Program-made: the position numbers and the translations under genes
Notes under the pieces: model-generated
The model's database searches: none
What the model saw: only the letters and a program-made list of their open reading frames with translations
Told to the model about the DNA's origin: nothing
Part shown: positions 22,463-35,136 of the stretch, piece by piece
Numbering within the stretch: the stretch's first letter is position 1
How the letters are laid out: the number at the start of each line of letters is the position of its first letter
Assembly: GCA_963921795.1 (NCBI GenBank)
Contig: OY997650.1
Location: 12,721,653-12,785,652 of the forward strand
Direction of reading: 5' to 3'
Length of the DNA stretch: 64,000 nt
From: Nannobrachium achirus
Taxonomy: Eukaryota; Chordata; Actinopteri; Myctophiformes; Myctophidae

Positions 22463-25400
22463 TTAAGTCTTACATTTCCGATAGTGCCACTCTTTTGGTA
22501 TGTTGTATAGCTCGTCGAGACGAACGTGTGCAAGTGTGGCACATTGCTTTGCGACCCCTGGAACCCTACTTTTTTTCGACAAATGTAATCCTAGATTTTT
22601 CAAAGTGCGATAACTCGGAAACCAATAGGTTTTAAGCGCCTGTCTCTTAGTATGTTGTATAGCTCTTCGAGACGAACGCGGGGATATGAAATTAATTCAT
22701 TTTTTTCAGATTGCCTTCAAAACCCCCAAAATTACATAAGACTATAGTAAGGCGTCAAAACATAGATTTTAAGTCTTACATTTTCGATAGTGCCAATCTT
22801 TTGGTATGTTGTATAGCTCGTTGAGACAAACGTGTGGATGTGTGACACATTGCTGTGCGACCCCTGGAACCCTACTTTTTTTCGACAAATGCAATCCTAG
22901 ATTTTTCAAAGTGCGATAACTCGGAAACCAATAGGTTTTAAGCGCCTGTCTCTTAGTATGATGTATAGCTCTTCAAGGCGAACGGGTGGATATGAAATTA
23001 ATTTTTTTTTTTTTTTCAGATTGTCTTCAAAACCCCCAAAATTACATAAGACTATAGTAAGGCGTCAAATCATAGATTTTAAGTCTTAAATTTCCGATAG
23101 TGCCAATATTTTGGTATGTTGTATAGCTCGTCGAGACGAACGTGTGCAAGTGTGGCACATTGCTGTGCGACCCCTGGAACCCTACTTTTTTTCCGACAAA
23201 TGCAATCCTAGATTTTTCAAAGTGCGATAACTCGGAAACCAATAGGTTTTAAGCGCCTGTCTCTTAGTATGATGTATAGCTCTTCAAGATGAACGGGTGG
23301 ATATGAAATTAATTAATTTTTTTCACATTGTCTTCAAAACCCCCAAAATTACATAAGACTATAGTAAGGCGTCAAAACATAGATTTTAAGTCTTAAATTT
23401 CCGATAGTGCCACTCTTTTGGTATGTTGTATAGCTCGTCGAGACGAACGTGTGCAAGTGTGGCACATTGCTGTGCGACCCCTGGAACCCTACCATTTTTC
23501 GACAAATGCAATCCTAGATTTTTCAAAGTGTGATAACTCGGAAACCAATAGGTTTTAAGCGCCTGTCTCTTAGTATGATGTATAGCTCTTCAAGACGAAC
23601 GGGTGGATATGAAATTAATTCATTTTTTTCACATTGTCTTCAAAACCCCCAAAATTACATAAGACTATAGTAAGGCGTCAAAACATAGATTTTAAGTCTT
23701 AAATTTTCGATAGTGCCAATCTTTTGGTATGTTGTATAGCTCGTCGAGACGAACGTGTGCAAGTGTGGCACATTGCTGTGCGACCCCTGGAACCCTACTA
23801 TTTTTCGACAAATGCAATCCTAGATTTTTCAAAGTGCGATAACTCGGAAACCAATAGGTTTTAAGCGCCTGTCTCTTAGTATGATGTATAGCTCTTCAAG
23901 ACGAACGGGTGGATATGAAATTAATTCATTTTTTTCACATTGTCTTCAAAACCCCCAAAATTACATAAGACTATAGTAAGGCGTCAAAACATAGATTTTA
24001 AGTCTTACATTTTCGATAGTGCCAATCTTTTGGTATGTTGTATAGCTCGTTGAGACAAACGTGTGGATGTGTGACACATTGCTGTGCGACCCCTGGAACC
24101 CTACTATTTTTCGACAAATGCAATCCAAGATTTTTCAAAGTGCGATAACTCGGAAACCAATAGGTTTTAAGCGCCTGTCTCTTAGTATGTTGTATAGCTC
24201 TTCGAGACGAACGCGGGGATATGAAATTAATTCATTTTTTTCAGATTGCCTTCAAAACCCCCAAAATTACATAAGACTATAGTAAGGCGTCAAAACATAG
24301 ATTTTAAGTCTTACATTTTCGATAGTGCCAATCTTTTGGTATGTTGTATAGCTCGTTGAGACAAACGTGTGGATGTGTGACACATTGCTGTGCGACCCCT
24401 GGAACCCTACTTTTTTTCGACAAATGCAATCCTAGATTTTTCAAAGTGCGATAACTCGGAAACCAATAGGTTTTAAGCGCCTGTCTCTTAGTATGATGTA
24501 TAGCTCTTCAAGGCGAACGGGTGGATATGAAATTAATTTTTTTTTTTTTTTCAGATTGTCTTCAAAACCCCCAAAATTACATAAGACTATAGTAAGGCGT
24601 CAAATCATAGATTTTAAGTCTTAAATTTCCGATAGTGCCAATATTTTGGTATGTTGTATAGCTCGTCGAGACGAACGTGTGCAAGTGTGGCACATTGCTG
24701 TGCGACCCCTGGAACCCTACTTTTTTTCCGACAAATGCAATCCTAGATTTTTCAAAGTGCGATAACTCGGAAACCAATAGGTTTTAAGCGCCTGTCTCTT
24801 AGTATGATGTATAGCTCTTCAAGATGAACGGGTGGATATGAAATTAATTAATTTTTTTCACATTGTCTTCAAAACCCCCAAAATTACATAAGACTATAGT
24901 AAGGCGTCAAAACATAGATTTTAAGTCTTAAATTTCCGATAGTGCCACTCTTTTGGTATGTTGTATAGCTCGTCGAGACGAACGTGTGCAAGTGTGGCAC
25001 ATTGCTGTGCGACCCCTGGAACCCTACCATTTTTCGACAAATGCAATCCTAGATTTTTCAAAGTGTGATAACTCGGAAACCAATAGGTTTTAAGCGCCTG
25101 TCTCTTAGTATGATGTATAGCTCTTCAAGACGAACGGGTGGATATGAAATTAATTCATTTTTTTCACATTGTCTTCAAAACCCCCAAAATTACATAAGAC
25201 TATAGTAAGGCGTCAAAACATAGATTTTAAGTCTTAAATTTTCGATAGTGCCAATCTTTTGGTATGTTGTATAGCTCGTCGAGACGAACGTGTGCAAGTG
25301 TGGCACATTGCTGTGCGACCCCTGGAACCCTACTATTTTTCGACAAATGCAATCCTAGATTTTTCAAAGTGCGATAACTCGGAAACCAATAGGTTTTAAG

Positions 25401-25846
25401 CGCCTGTCTCTTAGTATGATGTATAGCTCTTCAAGACGAACGGGTGGATATGAAATTAATTCATTTTTTTCACATTGTCTTCAAAACCCCCAAAATTACA
25501 TAAGACTATAGTAAGGCGTCAAAACATAGATTTTAAGTCTTACATTTTCGATAGTGCCAATCTTTTGGTATGTTGTATAGCTCGTTGAGACAAACGTGTG
25601 GATGTGTGACACATTGCTGTGCGACCCCTGGAACCCTACTATTTTTCGACAAATGCAATCCAAGATTTTTCAAAGTGCGATAACTCGGAAACCAATAGGT
25701 TTTAAGCGCCTGTCTCTTAGTATGTTGTATAGCTCTTCGAGACGAACGCGTGGATATGAAATTAATTCATTTTTCTTTTTCAGATTGTCTTCAAAACCCC
25801 CAAAATTACATAAGACTATAGTAAGGCGTCAAAACATAGATTTTAA

Positions 25847-26333
25847 AGTGATCCCTGGCTAATACGACAAATATGCCTTAATACATTATAATTGTCCTCT
25901 ATAACTACAATGTAAAATTAAAAACACCTTAAATATTTTATTTCTTCTAGAAATAGCGAATCTTTCACTCAACAGGGGAAATGCCCGTCGCAAGTTGATG
26001 ATGTCATAAATGTCATGTGTCATCTATCCTTATGGAATTTATGGCATGCATGTGCAAATAAAAACAAACTTATACTTCCTATGGTTAATATGAGCATCAA
26101 ATAAATATTTCAAATGTGTTTTTTGCACATGCATGCCATATATTCCATAAGGATATATCACACATGACATTTATGACATCATCAACTTGCGACAGGCATT
26201 TCCCCTATTGAGTGAAAGATTAGCTATTTCTAGAAGAAATAAAATATTTAAGGTGTTTTTAATTTTACATTGTAGTTATAGAGGACAATTATAATGTATT
26301 AAAGCATATTTGTCGTATTAGCCAGGGATCACT
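25847..26333. mobile_element. TTAA fold-back MITE in satellite, copy C
   Basis: Copy of 17514-18000; TTAA at 25843-25846 and 26334-26337. Confidence 0.88.
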
Positions 26334-29300
26334 TTAAGTCTTATATTTTCGATAGTGCCAATTCTTTGGTATGTTGTATAGCTCGTTGAGACAAACGTGT
26401 GGATGTGTGACACATTGCTGTGCGACCCCTGGAAGCCTACTTTTTTTCGACAAATGCAATCCTAGATTTTTTCAAAGTGCGATAACTCGGAAACCAATAG
26501 GTTTTAAGCGCCTGTCTCTTAGTATGTTGTATAGCTCGTCGAGACGAACGCGTGGATATGAAATTAATTATTTCTTTTTTTTTTCAGATTGTCTTCAAAA
26601 CCCCCAAAATTACATAAGACTATATAGTAAGGCGTCAAAACATAGATTTTAAGTCTTACATTTCCGATAGTGCCACTCTTTTGGTATGTTGTATAGCTCG
26701 TCGAGACGAACGTGTGCAAGTGTGGCACATTGCTGTGCGACCCCTGGAACCCTACTTTTTTTCGACAAATGTAATCCTAGATTTTTCAAAGTGCGATAAC
26801 TCGGAAACCAATAGGTTTTAAGCGCCTGTCTCTTAGTATGTTGTATAGCTCTTCGAGACGAACGCGTGGATATGAAATTAATTCATTTTTTTCAGATTGT
26901 CTTCAAAACCCCCAAAATTACATAAGACTATAGTAAGGCGTCAAAACATAGATTTTAAGTCTTAAATTTTCGATAGTGCCAATCTTTTGGTATGTTGTAT
27001 AGCTCGTTGAGAAAAACGTGTGGATGTTTGACACATTGCTGTGCGACCCCTGGAACCCTACTTTTTTTCGACAAATGCAATCCTAGATTTTTCAAAGTGC
27101 GATAACTCTGAAACCAATAGGTTTTAAGCGCCTGTCTCTTAGTATGTTGTATAGCTCGTCGAGACGAACGCGTGGATATGAAATTAATTCTTTTTTTTTT
27201 TCAGATTGTCTTCAAAACCCCCAAAATTAAATAAGACTATAGTAAGGCGTCAAAACATAGATTTTAAGTCTTAAATTTCCGATAGTGCCAATCTTTTGGT
27301 ATGTTGTATAGCTCGTCGAGACGAACGTGTGCAAGTGTGGCACATTGCTGTGCGACCCCTGGAACCCTACTATTTTTCGACAAATGCAATCCTAGATTTT
27401 TCAAAGTGCGATAACTCGGAAACCAATAGGTTTTAAGCGCCTGTCTCTTAGTATGATGTATAGCTCTTCAAGACGAACGGGTGGATATGAAATTAATTCA
27501 TTTTTTTCACATTGTCTTCAAAACCCCCAAAATTACATAAGACTATAGTAAGGCGTCAAAACATAGATTTTAAGTCTTAAATTTTTGATAGTGCCAATCT
27601 TTTGGTATGTTGTATAGCTCGTCGAGACGAACGTGTGGATGTGTGACACATTGCTGTGCTACCCTACTTTTTTTCGACAAATGCAATCCTAGATTTTTCA
27701 AAGTGCGATAACTCGGAAACCAATAGGTTTTAAGCGCCTGTCTCTTAGTATGTTGTATAGCTCGTCGAGACGAACGCGTGGATATGAAATTAATTATTTC
27801 TTTTTTTTTTCAGATTGTCTTCAAAACCCCCAAAATTACATAAGACTATATAGTAAGGCGTCAAAACATAGATTTTAAGTCTTACATTTCCGATAGTGCC
27901 ACTCTTTTGGTATGTTGTATAGCTCGTCGAGACGAACGTGTGCAAGTGTGGCACATTGCTGTGCGACCCCTGGAACCCTACTTTTTTTCGACAAATGTAA
28001 TCCTAGATTTTTCAAAGTGCGATAACTCGGAAACCAATAGGTTTTAAGCGCCTGTCTCTTAGTATGTTGTATAGCTCTTCGAGACGAACGCGTGGATATG
28101 AAATTAATTCATTTTTTTCAGATTGTCTTCAAAACCCCCAAAATTACATAAGACTATAGTAAGGCGTCAAAACATAGATTTTAAGTCTTAAATTTTCGAT
28201 AGTGCCAATCTTTTGGTATGTTGTATAGCTCGTTGAGACAAACGTGTGGATGTGTGACACATTGCTGTGCGACCCCTGGAACCCTACTTTTTTTCGACAA
28301 ATGCAATCCTAGATTTTTCAAAGTGCGATAACTCGGAAACCAATAGGTTTTAAGCGCCTGTCTCTTAGTATGTTGTATAGCTCGTCGAGACGAACGCGTG
28401 GATATGAAATTAATTCATTTTCTTTTTCAGATTGTCTTCAAAACCCCCAAAATTACATAAGACTATAGTAAGGCGTCAAAACATAGATTTTAAGTCTACA
28501 TTTCCGATAGTGCCACTCTTTTGGTATGTTGTATAGCTCGTCGAGACGAACGTGTGCAAGTGTGGCACATTGCTGTGCGACCCCTGGAACCCTACTTTTT
28601 TTCGACAAATGTAATCCTAGATTTTTCAAAGTGCGATAACTCGGAAACCAATAGGTTTTAAGCGCCTGTCTCTTAGTATGTTGTATAGCTCTTCGAGACG
28701 AACACGTGGATATGAAATTAATTCATTTTTTTCAGATTGCCTTCAAAACCCCCAAAATTACATAAGACTATAGGTAAGGCGTCAAAACATAGATTTTAAG
28801 TCTTAAATTTTCGATAGTGCCAATCTTTTGGTATGTTTTATAGCTCGTTGAGACAAACGTGTGGATGTGTGACACATTGCTGTGCGACCCCTGGAACCCT
28901 ACTTTTTTTCGACAAATGTAATCCTAGATTTTTCAAAGTGCGATAACTCGGAAACCAATAGGTTTTAAGCGCCTGTCTCTTAGTATGATGTATAGCTCTT
29001 CAAGACGAACGGGTGGATATGAAATTAATTCATTTTTTTTCACATTGTCTTCAAAACCCCCAAAATTACATAAGACTATAGTAAGGCGTCAAAACATAGA
29101 TTTTAAGTCTTAAATTTCCAATAGTGCCACTCTTTTGGTATGTTGTATAGCTCGTCGAGACGAACGTGTGCAAGTGTGGCACATTGCTGTGCGACCCCTG
29201 GAACCCTACTTTTTTTCGACAAATGTAATCCTAGATTTTTCAAAGTGCGATAACTCGGAAACCAATAGGTTTTAAGCGCCTGTCTCTTAGTATGTTGTAT

Positions 29301-30648
29301 AGCTCTTCGAGACGAACACGTGGATATGAAATTAATTCATTTTTTTCAGATTGCCTTCAAAACCCCCAAAATTACATAAGACTATAGGTAAGGCGTCAAA
29401 ACATAGATTTTAAGTCTTAAATTTTCGATAGTGCCAATCTTTTGGTATGTTTTATAGCTCGTTGAGACAAACGTGTGGATGTGTGACACATTGCTGTGCG
29501 ACCCCTGGAACCCTACTTTTTCTCGACAAATGTAATCCTAGATTTTTCAAAGTGCGATAACTCGGAAACCAATAGGTTTTAAGCGCCTGTCTCTTAGTAT
29601 GATGTATAGCTCTTCAAGACGAACGGGTGGATATGAAATTAATTCATTTTTTTTCACATTGTCTTCAAAACCCCCAAAATTACATAAGACTATAGTAAGG
29701 CGTCAAAACATAGATTTTAAGTCTTAAATTTCCAATAGTGCCACTCTTTTGGTATGTTGTATAGCTCGTCGAGACGAACGTGTGCAAGTGTGGCACATTG
29801 CTGTGCGACCCCTGGAACCCTACTTTTTTTCGACAAATGCAATCCTAGATTTTTCAAAGTGCGATAACTCGGAAACCAATAGGTTTTAAGCGCCTGTCTC
29901 TTAGTATGTTGTATAGCTCTTCGAGACGAACACGTGGATATGAAATGAATTCATTTTTTTCAGATTGCCTTCAAAACCCCCAAAATTACATAAGACTATA
30001 GTAAGGCGTCAAAACATAGATTTTAAGTCTTAAATTTTCGATAGTGCCAATCTTTTGGTTATTTTGTATAGCTCGTTGAGACAAACGTGTGGATGTGTGA
30101 CACATTGCTGTGCGACCCCTGGAACCCTACTTTTTTTCGACAAATGCAATCCTAGATTTTTCAAAGTGCGATAACTCGGAAACCAATAGGTTTTAAGCGC
30201 CTATCTCTTAGTATGTTGTATAGCTCGTCGAGACGAACGCGTGGATATGAAATTAATTCTTTTTTTTTTTTTTCAGATTGTCTTCAAAACCCCCAAAATT
30301 ACATAAGACTATAGTAAGGCGTCAAAACATAGATTTTAAGTCTTAAATTTTCGATAGTGCCAATCTTTTGGTATGTTGTATAGCTCGTTGAGAAAAACGT
30401 GTGGATGTTTGACACATTGCTGTGCGACCCCTGGAACCCTACTTTTTTTCGACAAATGCAATCCTAGATTTTTCAAAGTGCGATAACTCTGAAACCAATA
30501 GGTTTTAAGCGCCTGTCTCTTAGTATGTTGTATAGCTCGTCGAGACGAACACGTGGATATGAAATTAATTCATTTTTTTTTTTCAGATTGTCTTCAAAAC
30601 CCCCAAAATTACATAAGACTATAGTAAGGCGTCAAAACATAGATTTTA

Positions 30649-33600
30649 AGTCTACATTTCCGATAGTGCCACTCTTTTGGTATGTTGTATAGCTCGTCGA
30701 GACGAACGTGTGCAAGTGTGGCACATTGCTGTGCGACCCCTGGAACCCTACTTTTTTTCGACAAATGTAATCCTAGATTTTTCAAAGTGCGATAACTCGG
30801 AAACCAATAGGTTTTAAGCGCCTGTCTCTTAGTATGATGTATAGCTCTTCAAGACGAACGGGTGGATATGAAATTAATTCATTTTTTTTTCACATTGTCT
30901 TCAAAACCCCCAAAATTACATAAGACTATAGTAAGGCGTCAAACATAGATTTTAAGTCTTAAATTTTCGATAGTGCCAATCTTTTGGTATGTTGTATAGC
31001 ACGTTGAGACAAACGTGTGGATGTGTGACACATTGCTGTGCGACCCCTGGAACCCTACTTTTTTTCGACAAATGCAATCCTAGATTTTTCAAAGTGCGAT
31101 AACTCGGAAACCAATAGGTTTTAAGCGCCTGTCTCTTAGTATGTTGTATAGCTCGTCGAGACGAACGCGTGGATATGAAATTAATTCATTTTTTTTTTCA
31201 GATTGTCTTCAAAACCCCCAAAATTACATAAGACTATAGTAAGGCGTCAAAACATAGATTTTAAGTCTACATTTCCGATAGTGCCACTCTTTTGGTATGT
31301 TGTATAGCTCGTCGAGACGAACGTGTGCAAGTGTGGCACATTGCTGTGCGACCCCTGGAACCCTACTTTTTTTCGACAAATGTAATCCTAGATTTTTCAA
31401 AGTGCGATAACTCGGAAACCAATAGGTTTTAAGCGCCTGTCTCTTAGTATGTTGTATAGCTCTTCGAGACGTACACGTGGATATGAAATTATTTCATTTT
31501 TTTCAGATTGCCTTCAAAACCCCCAAAATTACATAAGACTATAGGTAAGGCGTCAAAACATAGATTTTAAGTCTTAAATTTTCGATAGTGCCAATCTTTT
31601 GGTATGTTGTATAGCTCGTTGAGACAAACGTGTGGATGTGTGACACATTGCTGTGCGACCCCTGGAACCCTACTTTTTTTCGACAAATGTAATCCTAGAT
31701 TTTTCAAAGTGCGATAACTCGGAAACCAATAGGTTTTAAGCGCCTGTCTCTTAGTATGTTGTATAGCTCTTCGAGACGAACACGTGGATATGAAATTAAT
31801 TCATTTTTTTCAGATTGCCTTCAAAACCCCCAAAATTACATAAGACTATAGGTAAGGCGTCAAAACATAGATTTTAAGTCTTAAATTTTCGATAGTGCCA
31901 ATCTTTTGGTATGTTGTATAGCTCGTTGAGACAAACGTGTGGATGTGTGACACATTGCTGTGCGACCCCTGGAACCCTACTTTTTTTCGACAAATGTAAT
32001 CCTAGATTTTTCAAAGTGCGATAACTCGGAAACCAATAGGTTTTAAGCGCCTGTCTCTTAGTATGATGTATAGCTCTTCAAGACGAACGGGTGGATATGA
32101 AATTAATTCATTTTTTTTCACATTGTCTTCAAAACCCCCAAAATTACATAAGACTATAGTAAGGCGTCAAAACATAGATTTTAAGTCTTAAATTTCCAAT
32201 AGTGCCACTCTTTTGGTATGTTGTATAGCTCGTCGAGACGAACGTGTGCAAGTGTGGCACATTGCTGTGCGACCCCTGGAACCCTACTTTTTTTCGACAA
32301 ATGCAATCCTAGATTTTTCAAAGTGCGATAACTCGGAAACCAATAGGTTTTAAGCGCCTGTCTCTTAGTATGTTGTATAGCTCTTCGAGACGAACACGTG
32401 GATATGAAATGAATTCATTTTTTTCAGATTGCCTTCAAAACCCCCAAAATTACATAAGACTATAGTAAGGCGTCAAAACATAGATTTTAAGTCTTAAATT
32501 TTCGATAGTGCCAATCTTTTGGTATGTTGTATAGCTCGTTGAGACAAACGTGTGGATGTGTGACACATTGCTGTGCGACCCCTGGAACCCTACTTTTTTT
32601 CGACAAATGCAATCCTAGATTTTTCAAAGTGCGATAACTCGGAAACCAATAGGTTTTAAGCGCCTATCTCTTAGTATGTTGTATAGCTCGTCGAGACGAA
32701 CGCGTGGATATGAAATTAATTCTTTTTTTTTTTTTCAGATTGTCTTCAAAACCCCCAAAATTACATAAGACTATAGTAAGGCGTCAAAACATAGATTTTA
32801 AGTCTTAAATTTCCGATAGAGCCAATCTTTTGGTATGTTGTATAGCTCGTCGAGAAGAACGTGTGGATGTGTGACACATTGCTGTGCGACCCCTGGAACC
32901 CTACTTTTTTTCGACAAATGCAATCCTAGATTTTTCAAAGTGTGATAACTCGGAAACCAATAGGTTTTAAGCGCCTGTCTCTTAGTATGTTGTATAGCTC
33001 GTCGAGACGAACACGTGGATATGAAATTAATTCATTTTTTTTTTTCAGATTGTCTTCAAAACCCCCAAAATTACATAAGACTATAGTAAGGCGTCAAAAC
33101 ATAGATTTTAAGTCTACATTTCCGATAGTGCCACTCTTTTGGTATGTTGTATAGCTCGTCGAGACGAACGTGTGCAAGTGTGGCACATTGCTGTGCGACC
33201 CCTGGAACCCTACTTTTTTTCGACAAATGTAATCCTAGATTTTTCAAAGTGCGATAACTCGGAAACCAATAGGTTTTAAGCGCCTGTCTCTTAGTATGAT
33301 GTATAGCTCTTCAAGACGAACGGGTGGATATGAAATTAATTCATTTTTTTTTCAAATTGTCTTCAAAACCCCCAAAATTACATAAGACTATAGTAAGGCG
33401 TCAAACATAGATTTTAAGTCTTAAATTTTCGATAGTGCCAATCTTTTGGTATGTTGTATAGCACGTTGAGACAAACGTGTGGATGTGTGACACATTGCTG
33501 TGCGACCCCTGGAACCCTACTTTTTTTCGACAAATGCAATCCTAGATTTTTCAAAGTGCGATAACTCGGAAACCAATAGGTTTTAAGCGCCTGTCTCTTA

Positions 33601-35136
33601 GTATGTTGTATAGCTCGTCGAGACGAACGCGTGGATATGAAATTAATTCATTTTTTTTTTCAGATTGTCTTCAAAACCCCCAAAATTACATAAGACTATA
33701 GTAAGGCGTCAAAACATAGATTTTAAGTCTACATTTCCGATAGTGCCACTCTTTTGGTATGTTGTATAGCTCGTCGAGACGAACGTGTGCAAGTGTGGCA
33801 CATTGCTGTGCGACCCCTGGAACCCTACTTTTTTTCGACAAATGTAATCCTAGATTTTTCAAAGTGCGATAACTCGGAAACCAATAGGTTTTAAGCGCCT
33901 GTCTCTTAGTATGTTGTATAGCTCTTCGAGACGTACACGTGGATATGAAATTATTTCATTTTTTTCAGATTGCCTTCAAAACCCCCAAAATTACATAAGA
34001 CTATAGGTAAGGCGTCAAAACATAGATTTTAAGTCTTAAATTTTCGATAGTGCCAATCTTTTGGTATGTTGTATAGCTCGTTGAGACAAACGTGTGGATG
34101 TGTGACACATTGCTGTGCGACCCCTGGAACCCTACTTTTTTTCGACAAATGTAATCCTAGATTTTTCAAAGTGCGATAACTCGGAAACCAATAGGTTTTA
34201 AGCGCCTGTCTCTTAGTATGATGTATAGCTCTTCAAGACGAACGGGTGGATATGAAATTAATTCATTTTTTTTCACATTGTCTTCAAAACCCCCAAAATT
34301 ACATAAGACTATAGTAAGGCGTCAAAACATAGATTTTAAGTCTTAAATTTCCAATAGTGCCACTCTTTTGGTATGTTGTATAGCTCGTCGAGACGAACGT
34401 GTGCAAGTGTGGCACATTGCTGTGCGACCCCTGGAACCCTACTTTTTTTCGACAAATGCAATCCTAGATTTTTCAAAGTGCGATAACTCGGAAACCAATA
34501 GGTTTTAAGCGCCTGTCTCTTAGTATGTTGTATAGCTCTTCGAGACGAACACGTGGATATGAAATGAATTCATTTTTTTCAGATTGCCTTCAAAACCCCC
34601 AAAATTACATAAGACTATAGTAAGGCGTCAAAACATAGATTTTAAGTCTTAAATTTTCGATAGTGCCAATCTTTTGGTATGTTGTATAGCTCGTTGAGAC
34701 AAACGTGTGGATGTGTGACACATTGCTGTGCGACCCCTGGAACCCTACTTTTTTTCGACAAATGCAATCCTAGATTTTTCAAAGTGCGATAACTCGGAAA
34801 CCAATAGGTTTTAAGCGCCTATCTCTTAGTATGTTGTATAGCTCGTCGAGACGAACGCGTGGATATGAAATTAATTCTTTTTTTTTTTTTTTCAGATTGT
34901 CTTCAAAACCCCCAAAATTACATAAGACTATAGTAAGGCGTCAAAACATAGATTTTAAGTCTTAAATTTCCGATAGAGCCAATCTTTTGGTATGTTGTAT
35001 AGCTCGTCGAGAAGAACGTGTGGATGTGTGACACATTGCTGTGCGACCCCTGGAACCCTACTTTTTTTCGACAAATGCAATCCTAGATTTTTCAAAGTGT
35101 GATAACTCGGAAACCAATAGGTTTTAAGCGCCTGTC
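30649..35136 (+). repeat. Imperfect 8-monomer higher-order repeat (about 2.46 kb)
   Basis: Marker variants recur at fixed distance: TATAGCACGTTGAGAC at 31001 and 33463 (2,462 bp), GACGTACACGTGG at about 31469 and 33931 (2,462 bp), AAGTCTACATTTCC at 30649 and 33113 (2,464 bp). Further right the offset falls to about 2,158 bp (GATAGAGCC at 32815 and 34974), so one copy has lost about one monomer. Confidence 0.75.

Larger units (their letters stand above)
19064..27396 (+). repeat. Higher-order repeat unit C (8,333 bp)
   Basis: Near-identical to unit B. I see a one-base deletion near 21594 (AGTATGTGTATAG for AGTATGTTGTATAG) and one substitution in the piggyBac-like MITE. The unit ends at CAATCCTAGA (27396), where unit B's equivalent runs into the next insert; here ordinary satellite continues. 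Confidence 0.88.
20644..27396 (+). repeat. 306-bp satellite, block 3a (about 19 monomers, unit C)
   Basis: This is the satellite portion of unit C, with monomer order the same as block 2, including the 1,535-bp duplication (about 22596-24130 and 24131-25665). Confidence 0.95.
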
